From Halpernia frigidisoli (GTDB taxonomy: Bacteria > Bacteroidota > Bacteroidia > Flavobacteriales > Weeksellaceae): DNA of 64,000 bases. This document shows positions 18,514 to 27,491 of the stretch, piece by piece (within the stretch, counting starts at the first letter, position 1; each line of letters starts with the position of its first letter). A program made the position numbers and the translations under genes. The notes beneath the pieces are model-generated. The model saw nothing but the letters and a program-made list of their open reading frames with translations, was not told where the DNA came from and searched no databases. The stretch covers positions 658,411 to 722,410 of the forward strand of contig NZ_FOQT01000001.1 in assembly GCF_900113805.1 (NCBI RefSeq), in the 5' to 3' direction.

Positions 18514-20670
18514 CTAATTTTTTCCGCCGCCGCTTTCTTTTTCTACATCGGTTTTTGTACTTTCTTTTACTTTTTGATTCCCAAAACGTTTTACAATAGC
18601 GATTGAGAAACCGTGGTAATCAACTTCTGTTCTGTTTCTAAAAGTACCGATTGGCGCAAATGTAGTTTGATCAAAACTTAATTTTCTAAAAGGATTGATG
18701 AGTCTTAAAGTGCCTTCTAAGCCTAAATCCTTAAATATTTTCGTTGCCGAAATATTATGAAAAACACTCGGTTTGTTAGAAAAAGAGTTTCCATTATTTG
18801 GTGTGAAAAGCGTAAAAAATGCGTTTACGTTGATATCTTTATTGAATAAATTGGTATAAGAAAAGTTGGAAGAAGCGTTGAAATTTGTGAAATAATTTTG
18901 TCGGTTCAGGTTATTTTTTTGGTTAAAATCGCTTACATCATTATAATCTAAACCAACATTGAGATTGACGTTCAGTTTATTTTTAAAAAAAGTTTGATTT
19001 GTATTAAAATTTAAAGAATAGCGCAAAGATTTTCCATCAAAATTCACAGGCTGAGAAATAGTTTTTCCATCTTCTTTAAGATAAGTATTCCAAAAATCCT
19101 GATTCGTAAAAGAATAATTGGCCGAAAGGAAATATTTTTTAAACAGACCTAATTTTAAACCAATTCTGTCACTTGGATTAGGTTGAATATCAATATTTCC
19201 GCGATAAAATGTGCCATCATCGCTTGGTAATAAAAACGGATTAAATTCTGAATAATAAGGACGAAACAGATAATGATTATAAGTCGCACTTAAATTATAA
19301 TTGTCAGAAAATGAGTATTTTAAAAGTAAATTAGGCAGTAAAACACCGTAAGAATCTGTTCGCGCAATATTACCAACATCTTGTTTTATTTTAAAATTAA
19401 TGTATTCGTAACGCAATCCTACGCGGGTCTCAAGTTTTTTGAAATAGGTTTTTGAAAAGTTGATATAAAGCGAATTTAAATTTTCCTGGTAATGGAAATT
19501 ATTACTTCGTAATGCATCAAAAACAAAAGCGTTGTTTGATAAATTTAGATAATCGTATGGAATTGCATTATTTCTAAAATCAATTTTCCCCCCAAATTCC
19601 AGCTGGCTTTGATTTTCAGCTTTGCCCAACGGTTGAGAATAATCTGCTTTTAAATAATATTCCCGATTTTCATTATTAGCCAAAATACTACTGCCGGTCG
19701 GGATTGGGCTATCACTGTTCGTCAAAATACGGTTGTTTGTATCCACAGTAGAATCGTAATTAAAACCTAAATTTAGATCTAAGATTTTATTTTTTTCTTT
19801 ATCATAATATTTATAGAAAAGGTTATTGCCAAGATTGCGATTGAAGCCTTCTAAATTTTGATTTTGAATATAAGAACTTTGTAAAATATTATTTAATGTC
19901 GTATTTCCCAAAGCATTGGAGAAGGCATTTCGGTTGTATTGCGAAAATTCAACAATTAAACCAACCGTGTTTTTATCATTTAATTCCAATTCTGAAGAAG
20001 AAGAAAAAGATGGCGATTTTCCTCTCTCTTCACCTTCTGTCAAAATTTTAGTCAGTAAATTAGTATCATAAAAAAAATTCTCATTTTCGTTTTTAGAAAT
20101 CCTCGTATTGTCGCCATAACTACCACTAAAAGATTGGGTAAAATTTGACTTATGGTAATTAATATTTAAATTCGAGTACTGAGAATTTTTGGCATTTTGG
20201 GTATTGTTTGCTGTAAAACTTCCCTTAAAACCTTCATTCGTTAATTTTTTTAAAACAATATTTATCACTTCGCCCGTAGTTTCATACTTCGCCGAGGGAC
20301 TTGTGATAACTTCAATTTTCATGAGATTTTCCGCTGGAATGGTTTTTAAATATTCCTTTAAATCTTTTCCTGTAAAGATGGATTTTCTATCGTTTATGTA
20401 AACCGTCACATTTTCACCTTCCGCTTTCATCACATCATTATTATCAATACTAACGAGTGGAGTCATCTGAAGAATTTCCCAGGACGTATTTCCCGCCAAA
20501 ATTGAACTGTTCGCCACATTAAAAATCGTTCGGTCTGCCTTGCTTTCCACAGTTGCTTTTTTGGCAATTATCGTAACCGCTTCAATTTCTTTCGATTTGA
20601 CAGTATCTTTGGTTTGAGCCACAAATAAGGTTCCCAACAGCATTCCCAAACCGGAAAAGAGTAATTTCAT
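18514..20670 (-). CDS. Outer membrane beta-barrel receptor (TonB-dependent receptor-like, OMP_b-brl_3 type)
   Basis: A protein of about 718 aa. An upstream in-frame ATG would add 12 residues, but the ATG at 20670 gives a proper signal peptide (MKLLFSGLGMLLGTLFVAQ), so it is preferred. A plug-like domain follows: 'TSWEILQMTPLVSIDN', 'VTVYINDRKSIFTGKDL' and 'MKIEVITSPSAKYETTGEV', then a beta-barrel rich in N/Y/F alternation to the C-terminus. There is no CarboxypepD-type N-terminal domain and no SusD partner, so this is the stand-alone flavobacterial barrel family. The last residues are a charged tail rather than an aromatic beta-signal. Ligand unknown. Confidence 0.85.
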   Translation of the reverse strand: MKLLFSGLGMLLGTLFVAQTKDTVKSKEIEAVTIIAKKATVESKADRTIFNVANSSILAGNTSWEILQMTPLVSIDNNDVMKAEGENVTVYINDRKSIFTGKDLKEYLKTIPAENLMKIEVITSPSAKYETTGEVINIVLKKLTNEGFKGSFTANNTQNAKNSQYSNLNINYHKSNFTQSFSGSYGDNTRISKNENENFFYDTNLLTKILTEGEERGKSPSFSSSSELELNDKNTVGLIVEFSQYNRNAFSNALGNTTLNNILQSSYIQNQNLEGFNRNLGNNLFYKYYDKEKNKILDLNLGFNYDSTVDTNNRILTNSDSPIPTGSSILANNENREYYLKADYSQPLGKAENQSQLEFGGKIDFRNNAIPYDYLNLSNNAFVFDALRSNNFHYQENLNSLYINFSKTYFKKLETRVGLRYEYINFKIKQDVGNIARTDSYGVLLPNLLLKYSFSDNYNLSATYNHYLFRPYYSEFNPFLLPSDDGTFYRGNIDIQPNPSDRIGLKLGLFKKYFLSANYSFTNQDFWNTYLKEDGKTISQPVNFDGKSLRYSLNFNTNQTFFKNKLNVNLNVGLDYNDVSDFNQKNNLNRQNYFTNFNASSNFSYTNLFNKDINVNAFFTLFTPNNGNSFSNKPSVFHNISATKIFKDLGLEGTLRLINPFRKLSFDQTTFAPIGTFRNRTEVDYHGFSIAIVKRFGNQKVKESTKTDVEKESGGGKN

Positions 20671-20767
20671 GTAATTGTTTTCTATTAGACAATCAAAAAG
20701 AAACAAACGTTACATCTAAAAATTGAATTTTTTACAAACATTTGATTTTGAAATATCTAAATTTCCT

Positions 20768-20775
20768 TAATTTTG
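20768..20775 (+). promoter_or_regulatory. -7 box upstream of the UbiB-family gene
   Basis: TAATTTTG matches TAnnTTTG, with TTTG motifs 17 and 23 nt upstream. The implied start gives a leader of about 15 nt to the TTG start codon. Confidence 0.55.
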
Positions 20776-20794
20776 TTTTTAAACTTTTACAATT

Positions 20795-22432
20795 TTGCTT
20801 CAAAACTCACAATTAAAACTAAAACGAACTGCCACTTTAATTTCTATCCTCTCAAAGTATGGGTTTAAAGATGTTTTAGCGAGAATGAATGTTCAAAATA
20901 ATGAACAAATCGTTCCCGATGAAGTTTTTAATAAATCCGTTTACGTTCGTATCAGAATGGCTTTGGAAGAATTGGGACCAACTTTTGTGAAGTTCGGACA
21001 GGCTTTCGCAGGTCGGGAAGATTTGTTGCCTGCAGAATTAATTGCTGAACTTCAAAAATTACAGGATAATGTAAATCTCGATGATCTCGATTTAGAAACT
21101 GTTTTAACAGAAAATCTTGGTGAAAATTATCAGGATTATTTTTCAGAGATTTCTCATCAACCTTTGGCATCGGCTTCTATCGCGCAGGTTTATTTAGCTA
21201 AATTAATTTCTGGCGAAAAAGTGGTGCTAAAAGTAAAGCGTCCAAAAATTGACAAAATGATCAAAGGTGATTTGCTTTTGATGAAAGATTTGGTTAAAGT
21301 TTTAAACCAGTATTTTGAATTTGCCGAGAATTTAAATTTAGAACAAGGTATCAATACTTTTGAAAAATCTCTCTTGCAGGAATTATCTTTCGTTAATGAA
21401 CGTGAAAACATCGAACGTTTTGCGAAAAACTTCAAAGATGATTCCCGCACAATTGTTCCCAAAGTTTATCCAAATTTATCCAATAACGATGTGCTTTGTC
21501 TGGAATTTATTGATGGCTTTAAGATCACAGATTTTGCCTCAATTGAGAAAAATAATTTAAGCGCCTCAAAATTAGCGGAAGAATGTTTACAACTTTTTTT
21601 AGCACAAATTTTAGAACATGGATTTTTCCACGCTGATCCGCACGCAGGAAACATTTTGGTAACAAAAGAAGGTAAAATTATTTTCATCGATTTTGGTGCA
21701 ACTGGAACTATTTTTCCATCTGACAGAGCATTTTTAGAAGATTTAATTATAAATTTAATTCTAAAAAATGTAGATCAACTCGTTGTTAATTTAAAGAAAG
21801 TCGCCATAAAATTTGAGATTAAAGACGAGAAAAAATTAAAAGATCAAATTTTAGAAATTTTAAATTTGGTTGATTCCAATTCTTTAAAAGATCTTAAATT
21901 GGAAATTTTAATAGAAAAATTCCAATCAATTTTATTTGAAAATAAGATCATCATGCCCGATTATTTTATTTTACTTTTTAAAGGTGTTACTTTAATTGAA
22001 GGCGTTGGAAGACTTTTAAATCCCGAGATGGACGTTATCAAAAGTGCGCAACCTTACATTTCAAAAATAATGTTGCAGCGTTTGGATCCAAAATATTTAT
22101 TTGAGAAAGGACTTCAGAAACTAACAGAATTTCAAAATAATCTGCAAAATATTCCGGTTGAATTTCGAAGTGTTTTATCCAATTTAAATGAAGGAAATCT
22201 GACTTTTAAAACAAAAAGCGAAGAATTAAAAACCACCAATTTAATTATTAAACAAAGTGTGATTAATGTCGTTTTGGCTTTTGTTTTAGGAACAAATATT
22301 ATTGCAACAGCACTAATCTTAACTTCAAATTTAAAACCTGTCCTTTTCGGAATGCCACTTTTGGCAGTTTTAGGATTTCTATTTTCTGCAATTTTAGGAT
22401 TTATTTTAACTTTAAGATTATTAAAAAGATAA
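20795..22432 (+). CDS. ABC1/UbiB-family atypical kinase-like protein
   Basis: A 545-aa membrane-associated protein of the UbiB/ABC1 (AarF) family. The TTG start is chosen because the next Met (residue 29) would cut the conserved beginning 'LKRTATLISILSKYGFKDVLARM'. Family motifs: 'LEELGPTFVKFGQAFAGRED' (KxGQ motif), 'LASASIAQVYLAKL' (Ala-rich loop replacing the Gly-rich loop), VVLKVKRP, 'ILEHGFFHADPHAGNILV' and 'IIFIDFGATG'. Two C-terminal transmembrane helices (about 490-540) anchor it. Homologues support ubiquinone or other isoprenoid-quinone synthesis. This organism probably makes menaquinone, so the role here is inferred. Confidence 0.9.
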   Translation: MLQNSQLKLKRTATLISILSKYGFKDVLARMNVQNNEQIVPDEVFNKSVYVRIRMALEELGPTFVKFGQAFAGREDLLPAELIAELQKLQDNVNLDDLDLETVLTENLGENYQDYFSEISHQPLASASIAQVYLAKLISGEKVVLKVKRPKIDKMIKGDLLLMKDLVKVLNQYFEFAENLNLEQGINTFEKSLLQELSFVNERENIERFAKNFKDDSRTIVPKVYPNLSNNDVLCLEFIDGFKITDFASIEKNNLSASKLAEECLQLFLAQILEHGFFHADPHAGNILVTKEGKIIFIDFGATGTIFPSDRAFLEDLIINLILKNVDQLVVNLKKVAIKFEIKDEKKLKDQILEILNLVDSNSLKDLKLEILIEKFQSILFENKIIMPDYFILLFKGVTLIEGVGRLLNPEMDVIKSAQPYISKIMLQRLDPKYLFEKGLQKLTEFQNNLQNIPVEFRSVLSNLNEGNLTFKTKSEELKTTNLIIKQSVINVVLAFVLGTNIIATALILTSNLKPVLFGMPLLAVLGFLFSAILGFILTLRLLKR

Positions 22433-22464
22433 AGATTAAACGCTATAATTTTTTAAAAATTTCT

Positions 22465-22640
22465 CTCGCAGATTTTGCAGATGACGCAGATTTTTCTCAT
22501 TTAATCTGGAATTTTAATCTGCTTAATCTGGCAAATCCGCGTGAAATTTTAATAATAAAAACTTCCAAGGCTTAGTGTCTTTTTAGCCGTGATAAAATCC
22601 ACTTAAAAATGAATTCTTTGTGACTTTGTGGTAAAAACTT
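22465..22640 (+). repeat. CGCAGATT-type intergenic repeat, family 2, copy D
   Basis: TCTCGCAGATTTTGCAGATG followed by ACGCAGATTTTTCTC, then partly complementary AATCTGCTTAATCTGG and AAATCCGCGTG, ending in CTTTGTGACTTTGTGG. The direct and inverted AATCTG/CAGATT motifs make it foldback-prone. It fills the gap between the UbiB gene and the helicase. Confidence 0.7.
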
Positions 22641-22679
22641 CAGAGTTAAATCAAGAGTTTTTTTTCCACTTCCTTTGCT

Positions 22680-22687
22680 TATCTTTG
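22680..22687 (+). promoter_or_regulatory. -7 box almost abutting the helicase start (leaderless candidate)
   Basis: TATCTTTG matches TAnnTTTG, and only four bases separate it from the ATG at 22692. With normal spacing the transcript would begin at or one base before the start codon. Confidence 0.6.
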
Positions 22688-22691
22688 CAAA

Positions 22692-24038
22692 ATGGAAATA
22701 AAGACGTTTGCAGATTTTGATTTGCCTGTAAAAGTGTTAGATGTTTTAGCAGATGACAACTTGTTTGAACCGACACCGATTCAGAAAAAAAGTTTTAGCC
22801 ACATTCTTTCCGGCAGAGATGTGATGGGAATTGCCCAAACAGGAACTGGTAAAACTTTGGCGTATTTACTTCCCGTTTTAAAACAATGGAAATACAACAA
22901 AGCCGGAAATCCAACGGTTTTGGTTTTGGTTCCAACACGTGAATTAGTCGTTCAGGTGGCAGGAATTTTAGAAAATTTAGCGCAAAATCTTACAGCAAGA
23001 GTTATCGGAATTTACGGTGGTAAAAATATTAATACCCAAAAATTATTATTTAAAGATGGTTGTGATATTTTAGTTGGAACGCCAGGAAGAGTAATGGATC
23101 TGGCGATTGACAATGCTATTTCTTTGCGTGAAGTGAAGCAATTAGTAGTTGATGAATTTGATGAAATGTTGAATTTAGGTTTCCGTCCGCAACTCACGCA
23201 CATTTTCGAAATGATGAAAGAAAAAAGACAAAATATTCTTTTTTCTGCGACAATGACAGAAAATGTAGATGCAATGTTGGCTGAATATTTCCGTAATCCG
23301 ATCGAACTTTCTTTGGCAAAATCCGGAACACCATTAGAAAAAATTGAACAGATTGCTTACAAAGTTCAAAATTTTAATACTAAAATAAATCTTTTAGAAA
23401 ATTTATTACAGACCAATTCAGATTTATCTAAAATTCTGATTTTCTGTAATAATAAGAAACATGCCGATTATCTTTTTACCAAAATTGATGAAGTTTTCCC
23501 TGGCGAATTTGATGTTATTCACTCAAATAAATCTCAGAATTACCGTTTGCGAGCGATGAGAAATTTTGAAAGTGAAGATCTTCGTGGAATTATCACCACT
23601 GACATTATGGCGCGTGGACTTGATATTTCAAATATTACACACGTTATTAATTTTGAAATTCCGGAAATCCCTGAACAATATATTCACAGAATCGGTCGAA
23701 CCGGTCGTGCTGAAAAAGACGGAATTGCATTTTCTTTTGTAACGCCGGATGAAGAAGCGAGAATTTTAGAAATTGAAGTTTTGATGAATAAAGAACTTCA
23801 AAATTCTGACGTTCCTGAAAATGTTGTCTTTAATCCTGTAAAAATTGCGTCTGAACAAGAAGAAGTTTTTATGAAAGACATCGCACCGGTAAAAATGTAC
23901 GAAGGCGGTGGCGCATTTCACGAAAGAAAAGAGAAAAACAAAAAAATCAATCTTGGCGGACCAACAAAAAGAAATCCACCAAAAACGAAACCTTCAAATC
24001 GTGGTCAGGCAAAAGCGAAAGCGAAAAAGAAAAAATAA
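22692..24038 (+). CDS. DEAD-box family ATP-dependent RNA helicase (DEFD variant)
   Basis: A 448-aa RNA helicase. Motifs in order: Q motif 'EPTPIQKKS', motif I 'AQTGTGKT', Ia PTRELV, Ib TPGR, motif II VVDEFDEM, motif III SAT, IV ILIFCNN, V ARGLDI and VI HRIGRTGR. Motif II reads DEFD rather than DEAD, which keeps the two acidic residues for Mg-ATP. A Lys-rich tail (about 415-448) follows the core and probably binds RNA. Likely roles are ribosome assembly or RNA turnover at low temperature, as for related proteins. Confidence 0.95.
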   Translation: MEIKTFADFDLPVKVLDVLADDNLFEPTPIQKKSFSHILSGRDVMGIAQTGTGKTLAYLLPVLKQWKYNKAGNPTVLVLVPTRELVVQVAGILENLAQNLTARVIGIYGGKNINTQKLLFKDGCDILVGTPGRVMDLAIDNAISLREVKQLVVDEFDEMLNLGFRPQLTHIFEMMKEKRQNILFSATMTENVDAMLAEYFRNPIELSLAKSGTPLEKIEQIAYKVQNFNTKINLLENLLQTNSDLSKILIFCNNKKHADYLFTKIDEVFPGEFDVIHSNKSQNYRLRAMRNFESEDLRGIITTDIMARGLDISNITHVINFEIPEIPEQYIHRIGRTGRAEKDGIAFSFVTPDEEARILEIEVLMNKELQNSDVPENVVFNPVKIASEQEEVFMKDIAPVKMYEGGGAFHERKEKNKKINLGGPTKRNPPKTKPSNRGQAKAKAKKKK

Positions 24039-24054
24039 ATTGAAAAAATTAGAA

Positions 24055-24708
24055 TTATTTTAAATATGGCTCAATTTTCTTTGCCCATAATTTATAGCCT
24101 TCCGATTTCATATGTAGCATATCTTCCAAAAAAAGTTCCTTTCGAACTTTTCCATTTGAATCAGTCATCGCATTTGTAATATCAATATACTTAGAATTTT
24201 TTTCTTTGTTTAAAAAATTTTTTATTAATGCATTAGTTTTAAGCATTTTATTCCAGTACTTTGTGCGACTTGGCGAGTTTTTAATGGAAACAAAATCCAC
24301 TTCAATTTTAGGATAATATTGTCTTATTTTTTTATAAAAGTTTTTAAATCTATTGAATACTTCAGTTGAAGTTACATTTTCGTCTGCTGCAAAATCATTT
24401 TCACCGCAATAGATCAGAATTTGTTTTGGATCGTAAGGTTTTACTAAATCATCTGCAAAATAATTTAAATCAAGTAGAGTAGAACCACCGAAACCACGGT
24501 TAATAATCGTTTTCGTTGGAAAATAATCTGACACATTCGTCCATTTCCTGAAAGAAGAACTTCCTATTAGAAGTATGGCATTTTTTGGCGGCGGATTTTG
24601 CGCATCTAAAGTTTTAAAATTTTGAATTTCATCTGTAAAAGCATGTTTTTCCTGAGCGTTATATATAATTGAACTCAAAAGTAAAAATAAAAATATCAGT
24701 TTTTTCAT
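24055..24708 (-). CDS. Exported SGNH/GDSL hydrolase
   Basis: A 217-aa esterase-like protein with a signal peptide (MKKLIFLFLLLSSIIYNAQ). SGNH blocks are visible: block I LLIGSSSF with Ser51 as probable nucleophile (GSS in place of GDS), block II INRGFGGS with Gly, block III YCGENDF with Asn104, and block V DMLHM with Asp196 and His199. Substrate could be an acetylated glycan or lipid; nothing nearby fixes it. It converges with the helicase, 16 nt away. Confidence 0.85.
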   Translation of the reverse strand: MKKLIFLFLLLSSIIYNAQEKHAFTDEIQNFKTLDAQNPPPKNAILLIGSSSFRKWTNVSDYFPTKTIINRGFGGSTLLDLNYFADDLVKPYDPKQILIYCGENDFAADENVTSTEVFNRFKNFYKKIRQYYPKIEVDFVSIKNSPSRTKYWNKMLKTNALIKNFLNKEKNSKYIDITNAMTDSNGKVRKELFLEDMLHMKSEGYKLWAKKIEPYLK

Positions 24709-24742
24709 TATAAATTTAATTAAGATATAAACTTAACAAAAA

Positions 24743-24777
24743 AAAATCAACCTGAAAATTCCTCTCAGGCTGATTTT
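24743..24777 (-). terminator. Terminator attached to the alcohol dehydrogenase remnant
   Basis: Read on the minus strand, AAAATCAGCCTGA pairs with TCAGGTTGATTTT (one G-U pair) and is followed by a T-run. The only minus-strand coding remnant just upstream is the dehydrogenase tail at 24797-24903, so this is probably that lost gene's terminator. Confidence 0.75.
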
Positions 24778-24796
24778 AAAATTATAAAAAACGAGA

Positions 24797-24903
24797 TTAA
24801 CAACTCATTTTTACAATTTTCTTTGCATTTTCTGGTGTCTGATTTTTGTGTTCGCCAACGCCATCCATTTTTTTTCAATAAAAGAATTTTTAATTTGATC
24901 AAA
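24797..24903 (-). pseudogene. Remnant of an iron-containing alcohol dehydrogenase (C-terminal about 34 codons)
   Basis: On the minus strand this gap encodes a stretch aligning with the end of the intact dehydrogenase at 30298-31461. After a one-base deletion in an A8 run, 15 of the last 23 residues are identical, including GEHKN, TP and the final IV and MS, with the stop codon in the same place. Upstream of the shift, DQIKNSFIEKK matches DKIKDTFIERK at 7 of 11. Similarity continues a few bases past the stop (GAGATTA on the plus strand). No start or catalytic domain remains, so it is a dead fragment. The rest of the 24709-24941 gap holds only its terminator and AT-rich DNA. Confidence 0.85.
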
Positions 24904-24941
24904 AATTAACTGTAATATTTAAATTTAGAAATATAATTTGT

Positions 24942-25652
24942 TTATACCTTAACGCCAAACATATAACCCACCAAAGCAGATAATACCATTGCAATTGTTC
25001 CCCAAATTGTAATTCTCAAAATAGCTTTCGGAATACTTGAACCACCCGTTTTTGCTGCCATTGTTCCTAATATAATTAAAAATATAATTGTTGCTCCGTA
25101 TAACCAATATTCCATTCCTTTTACAGATGCAAAAAGAATTACTAAAAGCGGTAAAACTCCACCAACTGAAAAAGCGGCACCTGAAGCTAATGCTGCTTGA
25201 ATGGGATTTGCCTGACTGATTTCATTGATGCCTAATTCATCTCTAATGTGAGCTTCCAATGCGTTGTTTTCTGTTAACTCAACGGCAACTTGCAATGCGG
25301 TTTCTTTTTTCAAACCTCTTTTTTCATAGATCTGTGCCAATATCTGCAACTCTTCTGCTGGCATATCTCGTAATTCTTGAATTTCTCTTTCAATATCTGC
25401 TTTTTCGGTATCGGTTTGAGAACTTACTGAAACATATTCTCCCGCAGCCATAGATAAAGCTCCCGCAACCAAACCCGCAACTGTAGCTAAAATTATAGGT
25501 TCTCTTGTTGAACTTGCTGCAGCTATACCAATCGCTAAACTTGAAATAGAAATGATACCATCGTTAGCACCCAAAACAGCTGCTCTTAACCAATTGCTTC
25601 TGTGAATATAATGGCTGTCTAAATAGTTATCAATGGTTATGGTTTTATTCAT
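24942..25652 (-). CDS. VIT1/CCC1 family iron/manganese transporter
   Basis: A 236-aa membrane protein. The conserved N-terminal block 'SNWLRAAVLGANDGIISI' and 'AGALSMAAGEYVSVSSQTDTEKAD' are signatures of VIT1/CCC1 transporters. A cytosolic helical segment (about 85-140, rich in Glu: EREIQELRDMPAEEL) is the metal-binding region, followed by three C-terminal helices. The family moves Fe2+ or Mn2+ out of the cytosol. It stands in the minus-strand module with rubrerythrin but has its own roughly 200-nt upstream gap with a terminator, so it is probably a separate transcript. Confidence 0.93.
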   Translation of the reverse strand: MNKTITIDNYLDSHYIHRSNWLRAAVLGANDGIISISSLAIGIAAASSTREPIILATVAGLVAGALSMAAGEYVSVSSQTDTEKADIEREIQELRDMPAEELQILAQIYEKRGLKKETALQVAVELTENNALEAHIRDELGINEISQANPIQAALASGAAFSVGGVLPLLVILFASVKGMEYWLYGATIIFLIILGTMAAKTGGSSIPKAILRITIWGTIAMVLSALVGYMFGVKV

Positions 25653-25784
25653 TTTTTGAAATTAGTAGTTGTTTTATTTTTGTTTTATTGTGAAAAATTT
25701 TATTAAATTGATTTATTTTAACTACAATTACAAATGTAAGTATTTGTTATTTAACTATTTGACATATGAATTTCTAATTTAAAT

Positions 25785-25820
25785 AAACAAAAGCGCTTCC
25801 ATTGAATCGCTTTTGTTTTT
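25785..25820. terminator. Bidirectional terminator downstream of the DUF2231-rubrerythrin operon
   Basis: AAACAAAAGCG at 25785-25795 pairs with CGCTTTTGTTT at 25808-25818, with T-rich sequence on both sides. Confidence 0.8.
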
Positions 25821-25851
25821 TTATTTTAATTTAGTTGATCTCTGACTTTTG

Positions 25852-26343
25852 TTAATCGTCGTCCTCTTGTTCTCCTCCTTGTTCACTTGCATTTTGAGTT
25901 GTATTTGATGCGATTTCTGTGTGACGTATTTGACCTCCAAGATAACCGGTTCGGGCTACTAAAACAAAACTAATGATTGCTAAAACCAAGGTTATTTTTG
26001 TCACTGATTTTGCAAAGGAATTTTTAATATACTCAAGATAAATACTTAGTAGTGAAGCAATTCCAACTGCTATTAATGCGATTAGTGCATACATTGCAAA
26101 ATCTGAGTGTTGTTCAATCACATTTTCTGAAACGCCTGTTATATTTTCAACGGTTTCCTCGGCACTTTCTCCTGTAATATATGCTATTGCTGCGCCCAAA
26201 GCAGATATGATTAACATATAGTGTGCAGCAATCATGGTAGTACTGCTTTTTTTCCAAATACCAAATCCTAAAACTAAAGTTCCTAAAAGCGAACCAAATA
26301 TTGGAAGATGTGTAATTAATAAGTGAATGTGCGTTTGATCCAT
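25852..26343 (-). CDS. DUF2231-type membrane protein (copy 1)
   Basis: A 163-aa protein with four hydrophobic segments. It begins with a His-rich motif, H5-x-H7 and H12-L-P, shared with the paralogue at 29569-30027, and ends with 'ARTGYLGGQIRH'. Another shared feature is a Gly/Glu-rich segment after the second helix (YITGESAEE) followed by 'EQHSDFA'. The positions of the His residues suggest haem or metal binding in the membrane, but this is inference. The tail is acidic (EQGGEQEDDD). The start is 12 nt after the rubrerythrin stop, indicating an operon. Confidence 0.75.
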   Translation of the reverse strand: MDQTHIHLLITHLPIFGSLLGTLVLGFGIWKKSSTTMIAAHYMLIISALGAAIAYITGESAEETVENITGVSENVIEQHSDFAMYALIALIAVGIASLLSIYLEYIKNSFAKSVTKITLVLAIISFVLVARTGYLGGQIRHTEIASNTTQNASEQGGEQEDDD

Positions 26344-26355
26344 TATTTCTATATT

Positions 26356-27123
26356 TTAAAGTGAATTAACTTTAATAAATTTTTCTCCGCTCGTCATTGA
26401 AATTCCACAGCGTTTTGGTGCTGTTGTTTCATACGTATTCCCACACGTTGGACAAACGAAATAAGTTGAAGCCAATGTATTTGTCGTATTATTGTTTAAA
26501 GCTGCTAATGCATTTTCATAAAATACTTTATGTTTTTTTTCTGTTTTGTACGCATAGTTTAAACTAATTAATGCCAATTGATTTCCTGCTGCATCGGCAT
26601 CTTTTAGAAAATTAGGATACATCGTTGTAGCTTCGTAGGTTTCGCCTTTGATAGCAAATTCTAAGTTTTCTTTTGTAGATTGAACCTTAACATCAAGCAC
26701 TGCAGGTTTACCGGCAACTCCCATTTCTTCTAAAACTGCTTTGTGATTGTTGGCGTGTATATTTTCTGCTAAAGAAGCTGCTTTGAACAGCAATGCAATT
26801 TCTTTATAACCTTCTTCATTGGCTTTTTTAGAAAACGCGGCGTAACGAGCGGTTGCGTTTGATTCTCCATTAAATGCATCTTGCATATTGGTGATTGTTT
26901 TTGCTTTTGCTTCTTCCATGGTCATTGTTTTTTGCGTTGAAGATTCTGTATTATTTGCTCCTTTTTCTGTTGGATTTTTCATTTCATTGCTGTTCTCATT
27001 TGCTTTGCTACAAGCGTTTGATGAAAAAACAGCAACCATAAAAAGACTTACTAAAACTATTTTTTTTTCGCTATGGCTAAAAAAATTATTTTCTGAATAT
27101 TTCCGATTTAGTGATTTCATCAT
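26356..27123 (-). CDS. Exported rubrerythrin-like lipoprotein
   Basis: A 255-aa protein with an unusual N-terminus: about 20 polar residues, a hydrophobic stretch and a lipobox-like SSNAC (Cys38), so it is probably a lipoprotein. A disordered linker leads to a ferritin-like four-helix domain with diiron ligands visible as Glu87 (NGESNATARY), Glu120/His123 (SLAENIHANNH), Glu161/Glu164 (GETYEA) and Glu195/His198 (KTEKKHK). A rubredoxin-like C-terminus has Cys224 and Cys227 (CPTC) and Cys239, but the usual fourth Cys is missing (CGISM in place of CxxC). Rubrerythrins reduce peroxide. Export would place this activity in the periplasm or outer membrane. Confidence 0.85.
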   Translation of the reverse strand: MMKSLNRKYSENNFFSHSEKKIVLVSLFMVAVFSSNACSKANENSNEMKNPTEKGANNTESSTQKTMTMEEAKAKTITNMQDAFNGESNATARYAAFSKKANEEGYKEIALLFKAASLAENIHANNHKAVLEEMGVAGKPAVLDVKVQSTKENLEFAIKGETYEATTMYPNFLKDADAAGNQLALISLNYAYKTEKKHKVFYENALAALNNNTTNTLASTYFVCPTCGNTYETTAPKRCGISMTSGEKFIKVNSL

Positions 27124-27148
27124 TTCTATATTTTTTTAAATTTTGGGA

Positions 27149-27400
27149 TTAATCTTTGTCGTTTTTTTCGTTTACTTCATTTTCTTTTTTTTCTCCCTTT
27201 TCTCCTTTTTCTGAAGATTTCTCTTTGGCTTCCTCAATTCTTGTTTCTGCAGAATCTTTTTCCTTAGGTGTAACCTCAACTTTTTCAGTTGATTCAGTGG
27301 TAACTTGATTTTCTGTTGATTTTCCTTCGGTTTTTTTACAAGAAGTAAAACTTAAGGTTCCTAAAAGTAGTGCGATTGTTAAAATTTGCGCTTTCATCAT
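27149..27400 (-). CDS. Small Lys/Glu-rich lipoprotein
   Basis: An 83-aa protein with a signal peptide and lipobox (TLSFTSC, Cys 21 or so). The mature part is almost wholly low-complexity K/E/S/T/N, with a repeated EKGEKGEKKE stretch. No fold is expected. It lies 25 nt before the rubrerythrin start and probably shares its transcript. Function unknown; it could be a tether or a metal-binding polyelectrolyte. Confidence 0.7.
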   Translation of the reverse strand: MMKAQILTIALLLGTLSFTSCKKTEGKSTENQVTTESTEKVEVTPKEKDSAETRIEEAKEKSSEKGEKGEKKENEVNEKNDKD

Positions 27401-27491
27401 TTAATTGATTTTTAAGATTATTTATACGACAAAGGTAATCCTGGTCGTCTTTTACCTTTCTAAGTGGAATCTTAAAATCAACTAAAGTTTT

